DNA from: Arthrobacter sp. AFG20
GTDB taxonomy: Bacteria; Actinomycetota; Actinomycetes; Actinomycetales; Micrococcaceae
Length of the DNA stretch: 64,000 bases
NCBI RefSeq assembly: GCF_002892795.1
Contig: NZ_PJMC01000009.1
Coordinates: 62,001 to 126,000 of the forward strand
Reading direction: 5' to 3'
In this document: piece after piece, positions 50,373 through 59,202 of the stretch
How the letters are laid out: each line of letters opens with the position of its first letter
Numbering within the stretch: position 1 is the first letter of the stretch
Notes under the pieces: generated by a model
Database searches by the model: none
Told to the model about the DNA's origin: nothing
What the model saw: the letters and a program-made list of their open reading frames with translations, nothing else
Made by a program: the position numbers and the translations under genes

Positions 50373-51392
50373 ATGGCACGGCGCATCAAGTCAGGCGGGA
50401 AGTCGGCTTCCAAGGCGGGCAGCAAAACGGGCGTCAGAAGAGGCGCCACAACGGCCGCCGACGTGCTGGAAGTTCCCAATGGAGCGCGTGCGGACGGCCC
50501 CGTCGAGGGCGTCTACTACATCGACACTGGCGACTGCGAGCTCATCGCCGACCAGGATAACTCCACGGGCTGGCTCCTGCGCATCAACGGCGTGATGAGT
50601 TCCCACATCGACCTTGCCGATCCGCTGTTCCTCGACTTCGAGTACATGCGCTGGATGTCCGCCCTCATCGAATCCCGATGGCGCCCTGAAGCCAAGCCCA
50701 GGCTGCGGGGGCTGCACCTGGGCGGCGGAGCCTGCTCGCTGGCCCGCTACTTCCACGCGTCCTACCCGGACGCCCGCCAGGTGGTGGTGGAACTGGACGG
50801 AAAGCTCGCCGAGTACGTCCGCGCCTGGTTCGACCTTCCCAAGGCCCCGCTGCTGCGGCTGCGCGTCGGCGAGGCCCGTGCCGTGACCGAGACCCTCACC
50901 CCGGACACCCGTGACTTCATCATCCGGGACGTCTTCGCCGGCGCGGTGACACCGGTTGCGCTGACCACGGCCGAGTTCAACGAACATGTCCGCCGCGTGC
51001 TCGCCCCCGGCGGAATTTACGTGGTTAATTCGGGCGACGGCCCTGACCTGAAGAATGCCCGAGAGGACGCGGCCACCATCGCGGCCGCCTTCGAACACAC
51101 CACCATCATCGCGGACCCCGCCATGCTGAAGGGGCGCCGCTACGGCAACATGGTGATGGCCGGCAGCGACCTGCCGTTCGACGACGATCCACAGCTCGCG
51201 CGGCGGCTCCTAGGTGGGGCAGTGCCCGCTCACATTTGGAACGACACGAAGGTGCGTGCCTTCGCAGCTGGAGCCCAGGTGCGCCACGACCCTGCGCCCC
51301 GCGTAGATGCCAGACTCAGCACAGATGCTGAACCCGGCACGGACCCCGCAATCACCGCCGGCCCCGGCGCCCGTCAGTCAGTCAGCGGCTGA
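50373..51392 (+). CDS. Spermidine synthase-like (polyamine aminopropyltransferase) protein
   Basis: 339-residue protein with the spermidine-synthase/SAM-dependent fold: LRGLHLGGGACSLARYFHAS (motif I) and VVVELDGKLAEYVRAWFDLP, then FIIRDVFAGAVTPVALTTAE. The N-terminus is a basic Lys/Ser/Ala-rich tail (about 1-30). The canonical decarboxylated-SAM-binding residues are not all apparent, so it may be a methyltransferase-like homologue, common in actinobacteria. GGAG precedes the ATG at 50373. Ends of this gene and the convergent LysR gene overlap by 15 bp. Confidence 0.82.
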   Translation: MARRIKSGGKSASKAGSKTGVRRGATTAADVLEVPNGARADGPVEGVYYIDTGDCELIADQDNSTGWLLRINGVMSSHIDLADPLFLDFEYMRWMSALIESRWRPEAKPRLRGLHLGGGACSLARYFHASYPDARQVVVELDGKLAEYVRAWFDLPKAPLLRLRVGEARAVTETLTPDTRDFIIRDVFAGAVTPVALTTAEFNEHVRRVLAPGGIYVVNSGDGPDLKNAREDAATIAAAFEHTTIIADPAMLKGRRYGNMVMAGSDLPFDDDPQLARRLLGGAVPAHIWNDTKVRAFAAGAQVRHDPAPRVDARLSTDAEPGTDPAITAGPGARQSVSG

Positions 51393-52295
51393 CCCGCCGC
51401 GTCCCTGCCCGAGCAGCCACTCCCGGTGCGCGGCAGTTTGTTCGCGCAGCGCCGTCACCACGGCGGCGACGGCGGGCCGGCGCATGGATTCCGGGCGCAG
51501 GACCATCCAGTAGGGCAGCCGTTCGGCGATGGCCCAGGGCAGCAGGCGCACCAGGTCCTCGTGCCTGTCGGCCATGAAACACGGGAGGAAGCCCACCCCG
51601 GCTCCTGCCCGGGTGGCCTCGACGTGCACAAACACGTTGGTGGAGCTGACGCCGTCGCGCATTGCCGGCACCAGCCTGCGCGGTGCATCAAGATCGTCCA
51701 CCTGCAGCATGGAGTCCACGAAGTACACGAGCGGATGGGCGGTCAGGGCCTCCACCGACTCCGGCGTTCCGTTGGCCTCGATGTACGAGCGGGACGCGTA
51801 CATCCCGAGTTCGTACTCGCCCAGCCGGAACGCTTCGGCCCGGTGGACCTGCGGCTCGCCCACCACCACCTCGATGTCCAGTCCCGAGCGCTGCTGGAGC
51901 GCCCGGCGGGTGACGGTGACGATCTCGACGCTGAGCCCCGGGTGATCCCTTCTCAGCCGGGCCACCGCCGGAGCGGCGATGTACGCGCTGAAGCCGTCGG
52001 TCGCCGTCATGCGTACGACGCCGGTAATCGGGTCAGGCGCGCGGCCTGAAGGTCCCAGCGCACGCACCGCCGTTTCCACCTGCTCAGCCACCAGCGCTGC
52101 CTGGACGCCGAGTTCGGTCAGCTCCCAGCCCCCGGAGGCCCGGGCGAGAACACGGCCGCCCAGCGCCTTTTCCAGTGCGGCGATCCGGCGTGAAACGGTG
52201 GTGTGGTTCAGGCCCAGGACCTGGGCCGCCGTCGTGAATTTCGCCGAGCGGGAGACGGCGAGCAGCACCAGAAGGTCGTCCGGGTTGGCATCCAT
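51378..52295 (-). CDS. LysR-family transcriptional regulator
   Basis: 305-residue regulator with LysR helix-turn-helix LLVLLAVSRSAKFTTAAQVL and GLNHTTVSRRIAALEKALGG, followed by the LysR substrate-binding domain. ATG 52295 is chosen; the open frame to 52394 lacks family similarity. It is divergent from the dehydrogenase gene at 52426, the classical LysR arrangement, so it likely controls that gene in response to a hydroxy- or keto-acid. Confidence 0.92.
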   Translation of the reverse strand: MDANPDDLLVLLAVSRSAKFTTAAQVLGLNHTTVSRRIAALEKALGGRVLARASGGWELTELGVQAALVAEQVETAVRALGPSGRAPDPITGVVRMTATDGFSAYIAAPAVARLRRDHPGLSVEIVTVTRRALQQRSGLDIEVVVGEPQVHRAEAFRLGEYELGMYASRSYIEANGTPESVEALTAHPLVYFVDSMLQVDDLDAPRRLVPAMRDGVSSTNVFVHVEATRAGAGVGFLPCFMADRHEDLVRLLPWAIAERLPYWMVLRPESMRRPAVAAVVTALREQTAAHREWLLGQGRGGSAAD

Positions 52296-52425
52296 ATCTG
52301 CAATTCTGCACGAAACCAGTGCCTGATTAGTCATTGAACCGTGTTCGGTCTGCAGGAATACTCGGTAAATCGGAAGTGCTGCACGAGGCGGCACGTGTCA
52401 GCGTGGACACTTGGAGGAACAGACT

Positions 52426-53196
52426 GTGGACGCACAAGGTCCGGACGTGGAAAAAAACCTGAACGGCCGCAAGGCTCTGGTGACCGGCGGTGCCAGCGGC
52501 ATCGGCGCGGCGTGCGTGAGGGAGCTGGCCGCCAGGGGAGCCAAAGTGGTGGTGGCCGACGTCGATGAGGCCGGCGCCGCGGCCCTCGCCGATGAGGTGG
52601 GCGGCACGTCCTGGGCTGTCGACCTCCTGGACGTTGAGGCGCTGGCCGCGCTGAGCTTGGACTGCGACATCCTGGTGAACAACGCCGGCATCCAGCGCAT
52701 CAGCCCCATCGAGGACTTCGATCCCGTGGCGTTCCGGCGGATCCTGGCGCTCATGCTCGAGGCGCCCTTCCTGCTGATCCGTGCCGCGCTGCCGCACATG
52801 TACGCCAATGGCTTTGGGCGCATCATTAACCTGTCGTCAGTGCACGGTCTCCGGGCCTCCCCATTCAAGAGCGCCTACGTCTCTGCGAAGCACGGGCTCG
52901 AGGGGCTAAGCAAGGTGACGGCCCTTGAAGGCGGCGAGCACGGGGTCACGTCCAACTGCATCAATCCCGGCTATGTGCGCACGCCGCTGGTGGAGAAGCA
53001 GATCGCGGACCAGGCTCGAGTCCACGGCATTCCGGAGTCCGAGGTCCTGGCGAAGGTGATGCTCACCGAGTCGGCGGTGAAGCGGCTCGTGGAACCTGAG
53101 GAGGTGGCCTCGCTGGTTGCCTGGCTGTCATCCGACGCCGCCGGAATGGTCACGGGTGCCAGCTACACCATGGACGGCGGGTGGTCCGCGCGGTAG
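52426..53196 (+). CDS. SDR, 3-hydroxybutyrate dehydrogenase-like
   Basis: 256-residue NAD(P)-dependent short-chain dehydrogenase. GGASGIGAACVRELAARGAK binds the coenzyme; NNAGIQRISPIEDFDP and LSSVHGLRASPFKSAYVSAK contain Asn, Ser, Tyr and Lys of the active site. The NNAGIQ..PIE motif and the C-terminal segment VTGASYTMDGGWSAR resemble D-beta-hydroxybutyrate dehydrogenases. GTG 52426 follows GGAGGAAC by 5 bases. Regulated probably by the divergent LysR protein. Confidence 0.85.
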   Translation: MDAQGPDVEKNLNGRKALVTGGASGIGAACVRELAARGAKVVVADVDEAGAAALADEVGGTSWAVDLLDVEALAALSLDCDILVNNAGIQRISPIEDFDPVAFRRILALMLEAPFLLIRAALPHMYANGFGRIINLSSVHGLRASPFKSAYVSAKHGLEGLSKVTALEGGEHGVTSNCINPGYVRTPLVEKQIADQARVHGIPESEVLAKVMLTESAVKRLVEPEEVASLVAWLSSDAAGMVTGASYTMDGGWSAR

Positions 53197-53231
53197 TCCG
53201 GCGTGGGCCCACCACCGTCGCGGACAGCCCA

Positions 53232-53867
53232 CTAGCTTTTGGAACCGGTCAGGGCGAGGGTTCCGCCGAGCCCGATCATCATCACCCCGCCAGTAGTGGT
53301 GACTGTTGCCACCCGGCGGGGTGAGCGGGCGAACCACTGCCTCGCAGTTCCGGCGGCCAGGGCCCAGACGCTGTCAGAAACGAGGGCGATGGCCAGGAAC
53401 GTGGCGCCGAGCAGGGCGAGCTGGGCGGGAATGGCGCCGGAAGCATGGTCCACGAACTGGGGGAGGACCGCCACGAAGAACACCACGGACTTGGGATTCG
53501 TGGCCCCGACAATGAAGCCTTCGCGCAGAATCCGCCGGGTGGTCGCGGGCCTCGAAGGATCAGGGGCCGCAGGGCCGCCCCGGCGGTGGAGAACCGCCTG
53601 GATTCCCAGATAGATGAGGTAGGCCGCGCCGGCAAACTTCACCACCGTGAACAGCAGCACCGACTCAGCCAGCACCACGCCGAGGCCCAACGCCACGGCC
53701 GCGATCTGCAGCAGTTCCCCGGCCGCGTTGCCGAGGACGCTCAGCAGTCCGCCTCGCCGCCCCAGCGCCAGCGACCGTCCGATGACGAACAGGACACTGG
53801 GACCCGGGACGGCGATGAGTAATGCGGAGACCAAGGAAAAGGCCAGGAGATTCTGCAGCGGCAGCAT
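53232..53867 (-). CDS. LysE/RhtB-family amino-acid exporter
   Basis: 211-residue translocator with about six membrane helices. Family motifs: LLIAVPGPSVLFVIGRSLAL, GRRGGLLSVLGNAAGELLQI, and FAGAAYLIYLGIQAVLHRRG, plus GFIVGATNPKSVVFFVAVLP. Exports amino acids or related compounds; the substrate cannot be told. Stand-alone gene between the dehydrogenase and the ABC operon. Confidence 0.93.
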   Translation of the reverse strand: MLPLQNLLAFSLVSALLIAVPGPSVLFVIGRSLALGRRGGLLSVLGNAAGELLQIAAVALGLGVVLAESVLLFTVVKFAGAAYLIYLGIQAVLHRRGGPAAPDPSRPATTRRILREGFIVGATNPKSVVFFVAVLPQFVDHASGAIPAQLALLGATFLAIALVSDSVWALAAGTARQWFARSPRRVATVTTTGGVMMIGLGGTLALTGSKS

Positions 53868-53966
53868 GCCTGATGGTAACGCCGGCGGCGTATACCCAAC
53901 CAGCCATGTGGGCCCGTCTTCCGTTTCCGGATGACGGGCCCACGTGGCTCGCTTTGCCTTAGGCCT

Positions 53967-55052
53967 CTACTTCACGAACTCGTTGGTGTAGGTATCCTCC
54001 AGCTTGATGTCCTTGTCGCCGATTTCCGGGTTGGCCACGCGCTGGGTCTTCAGGACGGCTTTGACGCCTTCTTCGGTGAAGGTGCCGTCCTTGCTTAGCG
54101 TCTCTTTCAGCTCAGCAATAACCTTGGCATACAGGGCCTTATCCCCGCCCGCGAACTTCTCGGGCATCTTCGCTGCGATCTCTTCGCCGGAATGTCCGTC
54201 GATGAACTCAAGCGTGCGCTTGATCGCCTTCGCGAGCTTGCCCGCCGTCTCCTTGTTCTGTTCCAACCAGTCGGCCTTGGCGTAGAGGCTGGAGGAAGGC
54301 CAGGCGTCGGTCTCGAAAACTTCCTTCAGTCCCTCGGCTGTGCGGACGTCCTCGAGGACCGGCAGGTCGTGCCCGATCCGCTTGCTAAGCACGGAGACGT
54401 CCGGCTCCAGCATCACGGCCGCGTCAACCTGGCCCTGCTCCATGGCGGCCACGGCCGAGGAACCGGCACCGATGGCGGACACGGCGGCATCCGTCTGCTG
54501 CAGGCCGTTCTTGGCGAGCAGGAACTTGATGAACATGTCTGTGGAGGACCCGGGGGACGTCACCCCCACATTCTTGCCCTTGAGGTCGGCGATGGACTTG
54601 ATCTTGCCTTCATTCTTCGGTGCCACGAGCAGTGCAAGGCCGGACGACCTGCCCATATCAACGAAGGCCTTGACGCTCTGGTTCTTAGCCTGCATTTGGA
54701 TCGTGTGCTCGTAGTAACCGCTCGTCACGTTGGTGCTGCCGCCGATCATGGCAGTCAGTGCCTTCGAGCCGCCCTGCAGGTCCTGCAGTTCGACGTTCAC
54801 GCCTTCCTCCTGGTAATAGCCCAGCTCCTGGGCGAGGGTGGTCGGGAGGTAAGTGAGGAGGGTCTGGCCGCCGATGCCGATGGTTACCTTGGCACCGCCA
54901 GCACCGCCGGAAGCGCCTGGGCTGCCGGTCTGTCCGGGTGGCGCCGCGGATGGCGCACCGCAGGCCGAGAGGGCCAAGGCTACGGAAGCGATGAGGGTGA
55001 GCGGCCTGACAAGGCGGCGGTGCCTGTGCTGGCCTTCGTTGTGTTTCATCAT
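53967..55052 (-). CDS. ABC transporter substrate-binding lipoprotein (NitT/TauT type)
   Basis: 361-residue solute-binding protein. The lipoprotein signal ends at ALSACGAP (Cys31 lipobox), followed by a Gly/Pro/Ser linker. The mature part matches the SsuA/TauA/ThiY-like family (IGIGGQTLLTYLPTTLAQEL, YYQEEGVNVELQDLQGGSKA, LKGKNVGVTSPGSSTDMFIK). Third gene of the operon ATPase-permease-SBP. The ligand is probably an organic acid or sulfonate-like compound and is likely linked to the CoA-transferase/lyase pair across the iclR gene. Confidence 0.93.
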   Translation of the reverse strand: MMKHNEGQHRHRRLVRPLTLIASVALALSACGAPSAAPPGQTGSPGASGGAGGAKVTIGIGGQTLLTYLPTTLAQELGYYQEEGVNVELQDLQGGSKALTAMIGGSTNVTSGYYEHTIQMQAKNQSVKAFVDMGRSSGLALLVAPKNEGKIKSIADLKGKNVGVTSPGSSTDMFIKFLLAKNGLQQTDAAVSAIGAGSSAVAAMEQGQVDAAVMLEPDVSVLSKRIGHDLPVLEDVRTAEGLKEVFETDAWPSSSLYAKADWLEQNKETAGKLAKAIKRTLEFIDGHSGEEIAAKMPEKFAGGDKALYAKVIAELKETLSKDGTFTEEGVKAVLKTQRVANPEIGDKDIKLEDTYTNEFVK

Positions 55053-55078
55053 GGTGTCCCTTCAGGCAGTGAGGTTGG

Positions 55079-55927
55079 TTAGGACGACTGGGCCGGGCGC
55101 CACCGAAGGAGGTGCCGCTCCAGGCGGTTAACAAGGAGGTCGATAATCAGGACCACGATCATCAGGATGAACATCCCGGCAAAGACGCCCTTCGTGTCGA
55201 AGACGCCTTGGGCCTGGGCGATCGCATAGCCGACGCCGGCGGAAGCGCCGAGATACTCGCCCACCACGGCGCCGGTGATGGCGAAACCGACACTGATATG
55301 CAGGCTGGAAAAGATCCAGGTCAGTGCGCTGGGGATGAACACGTGGCGCAGGAGCTGCTTCTCCGATGCTCCGAGCATCCGGGCATTGTCCACCAGGACG
55401 CGGTCCACACTCTTGACACCCTCGAGGGTGTTGAAGAAGACGATGAAGAACACCAGGGTGAAGCCGAATGCGACCTTGGACCAGATGCCCAACCCGAACC
55501 AAAGCAGGAAAATCGGCGCCAGAACAACGCGGGGGAGGGCGTTGAACATCTGCAGGAATGGATCCAGCAGCCGCTCAAGAAAACGCACGCGGGCCAAGAC
55601 GAACCCCAGGAGGAGCCCGGCGGCGGCGCCCACCAGAAAGGCGAGGATGGCTTCCTGCATCGTGATCCACAAGTGCGGGAAGACAAACCCTGATGACACC
55701 CACAGCCAGACCGTCTGGAAGATGTCGGACGGAAGCGGAAAGAAAAACTCATCAACGATCCCGGTCCGCACGGATAGTTCCCAGGCGCCAAGGACTGCAG
55801 CAGTGAGGATCAGCTGTGCCGTCCGCATGGCAAGCGGCGAGATGTCACCCCTGCCCCTCCGGCGGCGCGGGCCGCCGGCGTCCAAGGCTGAAGACAGCCC
55901 GTTCTTTTTTGATCCCACGAGCGTCAT
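55079..55927 (-). CDS. ABC transporter permease (SsuC/TauC-like)
   Basis: 282-residue membrane permease with about six helices and the EAA loop LEGVKSVDRVLVDNARMLGA, followed by SEKQLLRHVFIPSALTWIFS. Start overlaps the ATPase stop by 4 bp (ATGA). Typical two-subunit NitT/TauT-type transporter; with one permease the functional unit is likely a homodimer. Confidence 0.93.
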   Translation of the reverse strand: MTLVGSKKNGLSSALDAGGPRRRRGRGDISPLAMRTAQLILTAAVLGAWELSVRTGIVDEFFFPLPSDIFQTVWLWVSSGFVFPHLWITMQEAILAFLVGAAAGLLLGFVLARVRFLERLLDPFLQMFNALPRVVLAPIFLLWFGLGIWSKVAFGFTLVFFIVFFNTLEGVKSVDRVLVDNARMLGASEKQLLRHVFIPSALTWIFSSLHISVGFAITGAVVGEYLGASAGVGYAIAQAQGVFDTKGVFAGMFILMIVVLIIDLLVNRLERHLLRWRPAQSS

Positions 55928-56766
55928 GCGACTTCGCCTTCTTCTGCCATGGCCGTTTCATAGGTTTTGGAGACTTCGATCTTCAACCTGCCCCAGATTT
56001 CCCGGTGGAGGGCAACGAACTGCGGGTCGTCCCGGATGTCGAGCAGGTCGCGTGGACGCGGGATGTCAATTTCGTAGCTGCCCACCACGGTGCTTCCCGG
56101 CCCCGCCCCAAGGATCACCACCTCGTCGGAGAGGGCGATGGCCTCATCGAGGTCGTGCGTGATGAAGACGACTGCCTTGCCCGATTCCTGCCAGAGCTGG
56201 AGCAGTTCGTTCTCCATGATCTGGCGGGTCTGCACGTCCAGCGCCGAGAACGGCTCGTCCATGAGGAGGATATCGGGATTGACGATCCAGGCCTGGGCGA
56301 CGGCGGTGCGCTTGCGCATGCCGCCGCTGAGCTGGTGCGGATAGCGGTCCGCGAAATTCTTCAGGCCCACCTTCTCGAGCCAGCGCCGGGCCTCTGAATG
56401 TGCCTCCGCCTTCGACACGCCAGCCATGGTCAGGCCCAGGCTCACGTTGTCGATTACGGTCTTCCACGGCAGGAGGGGATCCTGTTGAAACATGTAGGAT
56501 GCCCGGCGGTTCACGCCGCTGACAGCTTCGCCGAAGCTCTTCACCTCACCCACGCTGGGGCTCAGGAGGCCCGCCGCCATGTTCAGGATGGTTGACTTTC
56601 CCGAGCCGGTGGGGCCGACGATCGAGACAAAGCGGCCGGGTTCTACCTTGAGATTGATGTCGCGCACGGCAAAGTAAGTTTCACCCCCTGGCGTGGGGAA
56701 CTGCTTAGTGCATCCGGTGAGTTCCACCGCGTACTTCTTCGGGTCTGCCTGTGCAGCTGGCATCAT
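55924..56766 (-). CDS. ABC transporter ATP-binding protein (SsuB/TauB-like)
   Basis: 280-residue ATPase. Walker A GPTGSGKSTILNMAAGLLSP, Q-loop YMFQQDPLLPWKTVIDNVSL, signature LSGGMRKRTAVAQAWI, Walker B ILLMDEPFSALDVQTRQ and switch His FITHDLDEAIALSDEVV are all present. Start at 56766 (or the adjacent ATG 56763) is chosen; the frame is open to a GTG at 56842-56844. First gene of the operon, divergent from iclR. Confidence 0.92.
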   Translation of the reverse strand: MMPAAQADPKKYAVELTGCTKQFPTPGGETYFAVRDINLKVEPGRFVSIVGPTGSGKSTILNMAAGLLSPSVGEVKSFGEAVSGVNRRASYMFQQDPLLPWKTVIDNVSLGLTMAGVSKAEAHSEARRWLEKVGLKNFADRYPHQLSGGMRKRTAVAQAWIVNPDILLMDEPFSALDVQTRQIMENELLQLWQESGKAVVFITHDLDEAIALSDEVVILGAGPGSTVVGSYEIDIPRPRDLLDIRDDPQFVALHREIWGRLKIEVSKTYETAMAEEGEVA

Positions 56767-56875
56767 TGCACTCTTCCCGGCCGACGCTGGCCGATTCTGG
56801 TCGCTGCTGATTCTTACTGGTGGAACATTTGTGCGTCCCTCCACTCACCCCCACCGGCTTGACGATTCGGAAGAG

Positions 56876-56911
56876 TGGCCACATCGTGGGTTCACCATCA
56901 TGATGTGGACC
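56876..56911. promoter_or_regulatory. Candidate IclR operator between ABC operon and iclR
   Basis: CCACATC (56879-56885) and GATGTGG (56901-56907) form a 7-bp perfect inverted repeat with 15 bases between; the second arm continues as TGTGGACCT (56903-56911). The same 9-mer TGTGGACCT recurs, on the other strand, in the inverted repeat at 57796-57825 on the far side of iclR. Confidence 0.5.
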
Positions 56912-57014
56912 TGATGCTAGCAGTAACCTCTGTCACACTCAATGCACGATGGGCTGCGGGCGCCGGCGGGGCGGCCCGGCGCCCGCGGCAACCGCACCCT
57001 CTTACACTTTCTCC

Positions 57015-57812
57015 ATGAGTTCCAACGATTCCTCGGGGACGCCCCTGCTGGTCCTTCGAAAGATCACGGGCATCCTGGATGTCTTTTCGCTTGAGCGGCC
57101 GGAGCTGTCGCTTGCCGAGATCCGCGCGGCCACCTCAGTCCCGCACTCGACTGTCCAGCGACTCGTTGCAAACATGGTTCAAGAGGGCATCCTGGACCGG
57201 CACGGAGACAAATTCAGAGTGGGGGTCCGGATGGCACACTGGGCTGCTCCTGCCACGCAGGGCCTTGACTTCCTTGAGCTGCTGAGCCCTGTCCTGCGCA
57301 GGCTGAGGGATGAGCTCGGTGAAACAGCCTGCATATTCCGGGAATCGCAGGGCAAGCGGGTGTGCATTGCGCTTGCTGAAACACGGCGGATGCTCAGAAG
57401 GGTGGTGCAGGTGGGCGAAATTATGCCGCTGCACGTCGGTGCGGCCGGCCGCGTACTCCTGGCATGGAACCCGGACGTGGCAGAGCGGGTGTACCGGTCC
57501 GGGCTCCAGACGATGACAGAGCAGACCATCACAGACGCCGCCGACCTGGAAGCTTCCGTCATGAAGGCGAGGGCGGACGGGTTTGCCATAACCACCGGCG
57601 AACGCGTCTCGGGTGCGAGCGGTATCTCGGCGCCGATCTTTGGGCCCCAGGCCGAACTGTACGGTGCCCTCACGGTCATGGGGCCGGCGATGCGGATGCC
57701 GTACGACGTGTGCGCCTCGTGGGTGGAGACCGTTCTGGCTGCTGCGGAAGAATCGACGCGGGTGATCGGAGGAACAATCCCGCGGGAGGGGCTACCCATA
57801 TCGTGGATTTAG
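57015..57812 (+). CDS. IclR-family regulator of the transport/CoA module
   Basis: 265-residue regulator: winged helix with LSLAEIRAATSVPHSTVQRL followed by the IclR effector domain (GLDFLELLSPVLRRLRDELG, MPLHVGAAGRVLLAWNP, GERVSGASGISAPIFGP). It lies between a divergent ABC operon and the downstream CoA-transferase gene, and inverted repeats sit on both its flanks. Effector is probably the transported acid or its CoA ester. ATG 57015 chosen over the upstream frame to 56949. Confidence 0.92.
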   Translation: MSSNDSSGTPLLVLRKITGILDVFSLERPELSLAEIRAATSVPHSTVQRLVANMVQEGILDRHGDKFRVGVRMAHWAAPATQGLDFLELLSPVLRRLRDELGETACIFRESQGKRVCIALAETRRMLRRVVQVGEIMPLHVGAAGRVLLAWNPDVAERVYRSGLQTMTEQTITDAADLEASVMKARADGFAITTGERVSGASGISAPIFGPQAELYGALTVMGPAMRMPYDVCASWVETVLAAAEESTRVIGGTIPREGLPISWI

Positions 57813-57825
57813 GTCCACAATATGG
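57796..57825. promoter_or_regulatory. Inverted repeat upstream of the CoA-transferase
   Basis: CCATATCGTGGA (57796-57807) and TCCACAATATGG (57814-57825) are an inverted repeat of 12 bp with one mismatch and 6-base loop. It overlaps the 3' end of iclR and lies 111 bp before the CoA-transferase. It contains AGGTCCACA, the complement of the 9-mer at 56903. Strong candidate IclR operator. Confidence 0.6.
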
Positions 57826-57936
57826 ATAAAACCGGGATGCCGGGTCAGCCAGCTCAAGAGGCTCCGCTGACCGGATCCCAATCCTTGAACCGCGAACGCT
57901 GCCACAGAGTTCCTGCGTGGCAGAACAGGAGCCCAA

Positions 57937-59202
57937 ATGGCGAACGTATCCGGAACGACCACACAAGGGGCCGGTGTCTCCGCGCCGCCAACTGGTCAGC
58001 AGGGGGCCGCCCCACTGGCGGGCGTCAGGGTCGTTGAACTTGGATCCCTGATTGCCGGGCCCTTCGCAGGCCGGCAGCTTGCCGATTTCGGTGCGGAAGT
58101 GATCAAGATCGAGTCCCCTGACAGGCCGGATCCGATGCGTGAATGGGGCCGCAGCCGACTCAAGGACCACACGCTCTGGTGGTCGGTGCAGTCCCGCGGC
58201 AAGAAGTGCGTGACGCTTGACCTCAAGGCGCCACGGGGGCGGGAACTCTTTCTTGAGCTGTGCCGTGAGGCGGATGTCATCCTCGAGAACTTCAGGCCGG
58301 GAACGCTTGAAAACCTTGGGCTGGCGCCTGAGGAGCTGTGGAAAGTGAATCCGGGGCTCATCATCGCCAGGGTCTCGGGCTATGGCCAGACCGGGCCCGA
58401 CGCGCAGAAGCCCGGGTATGCCTCCGTGGCGGAAGCCCGCGGTGGCCTCAGGTACCTCAACGGTTATCCCGATCAGGCGCCGCCGCGAAGCGGCATCTCC
58501 CTCGGCGACAGCCTGGCGTCCCTGTACGCCCTGCAGGGCATCCTCATGGCCCTTTATTGGCGGGACGCCCGAGGCGGAACGGGCCAGGTGGTGGATGTGT
58601 CCCTCGTTGAAGCCTGCTTCTCCCTGCTGGAGAGTGCGGTGCCGGACTACGCGGCAAGCGGGGTGGTCCCCGGGCCCAGCGGCTCTGGCCTGAAGGGGAT
58701 AGCCCCGTCCAACATATTCCGGTCCAGCGACGGCAAATGGGTGGTAATCGCCGCCAACCAAGATTCCGTGTTTGTGCGCCTGGCAGCGGCGATGGGAAGG
58801 CCGGAACTCGCCAGTGATGCGCGGTACAGCAATCATGCGGCACGGGGCGCCCACCAGGAGGAGCTGGAATCGCTGATCGCCGAGTGGGCAGGAGGCTTCA
58901 GCCACGAGGAACTCACCGCGCTGCTGGACCGCCACTCCGTACCCAACAGTCCGGTGAGCAGCATCGAGGACATCTTCGACGACCCCCAGCTGCGAGCCCG
59001 GGAGATGCTCGTGGACGTTCCCGATGAGCGGCTGGGCAGCGTTATCCAACCCGGCATCGTGCCAAAACTTACGCGAAGCGCCGGCGGGATCGGCTGGAGT
59101 GGTCCCCTCCAGCCCGGTTCGCACAACCGGGATGTGTACGGAGGGCTGCTGAGGCTTTCGGACGAGGAACTGCAGCACGCCAAGGAGCAGGGGGCCATCT
59201 GA
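57937..59202 (+). CDS. CaiB/BaiF-family CoA-transferase
   Basis: 421-residue class III CoA-transferase. LAGVRVVELGSLIAGPFAGR, ADFGAEVIKIESPDRPDPMR and VILENFRPGTLENLGLAPEE are family motifs; the catalytic Asp is in GGTGQVVDVSLVEACFSLLE. It transfers CoA from a donor such as succinyl-CoA to an organic acid. GGAG precedes the ATG. Stop overlaps the lyase start (TGATG). With an HMG-CoA-lyase-type enzyme next it probably activates a hydroxy-acid for C-C cleavage. Confidence 0.92.
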   Translation: MANVSGTTTQGAGVSAPPTGQQGAAPLAGVRVVELGSLIAGPFAGRQLADFGAEVIKIESPDRPDPMREWGRSRLKDHTLWWSVQSRGKKCVTLDLKAPRGRELFLELCREADVILENFRPGTLENLGLAPEELWKVNPGLIIARVSGYGQTGPDAQKPGYASVAEARGGLRYLNGYPDQAPPRSGISLGDSLASLYALQGILMALYWRDARGGTGQVVDVSLVEACFSLLESAVPDYAASGVVPGPSGSGLKGIAPSNIFRSSDGKWVVIAANQDSVFVRLAAAMGRPELASDARYSNHAARGAHQEELESLIAEWAGGFSHEELTALLDRHSVPNSPVSSIEDIFDDPQLRAREMLVDVPDERLGSVIQPGIVPKLTRSAGGIGWSGPLQPGSHNRDVYGGLLRLSDEELQHAKEQGAI

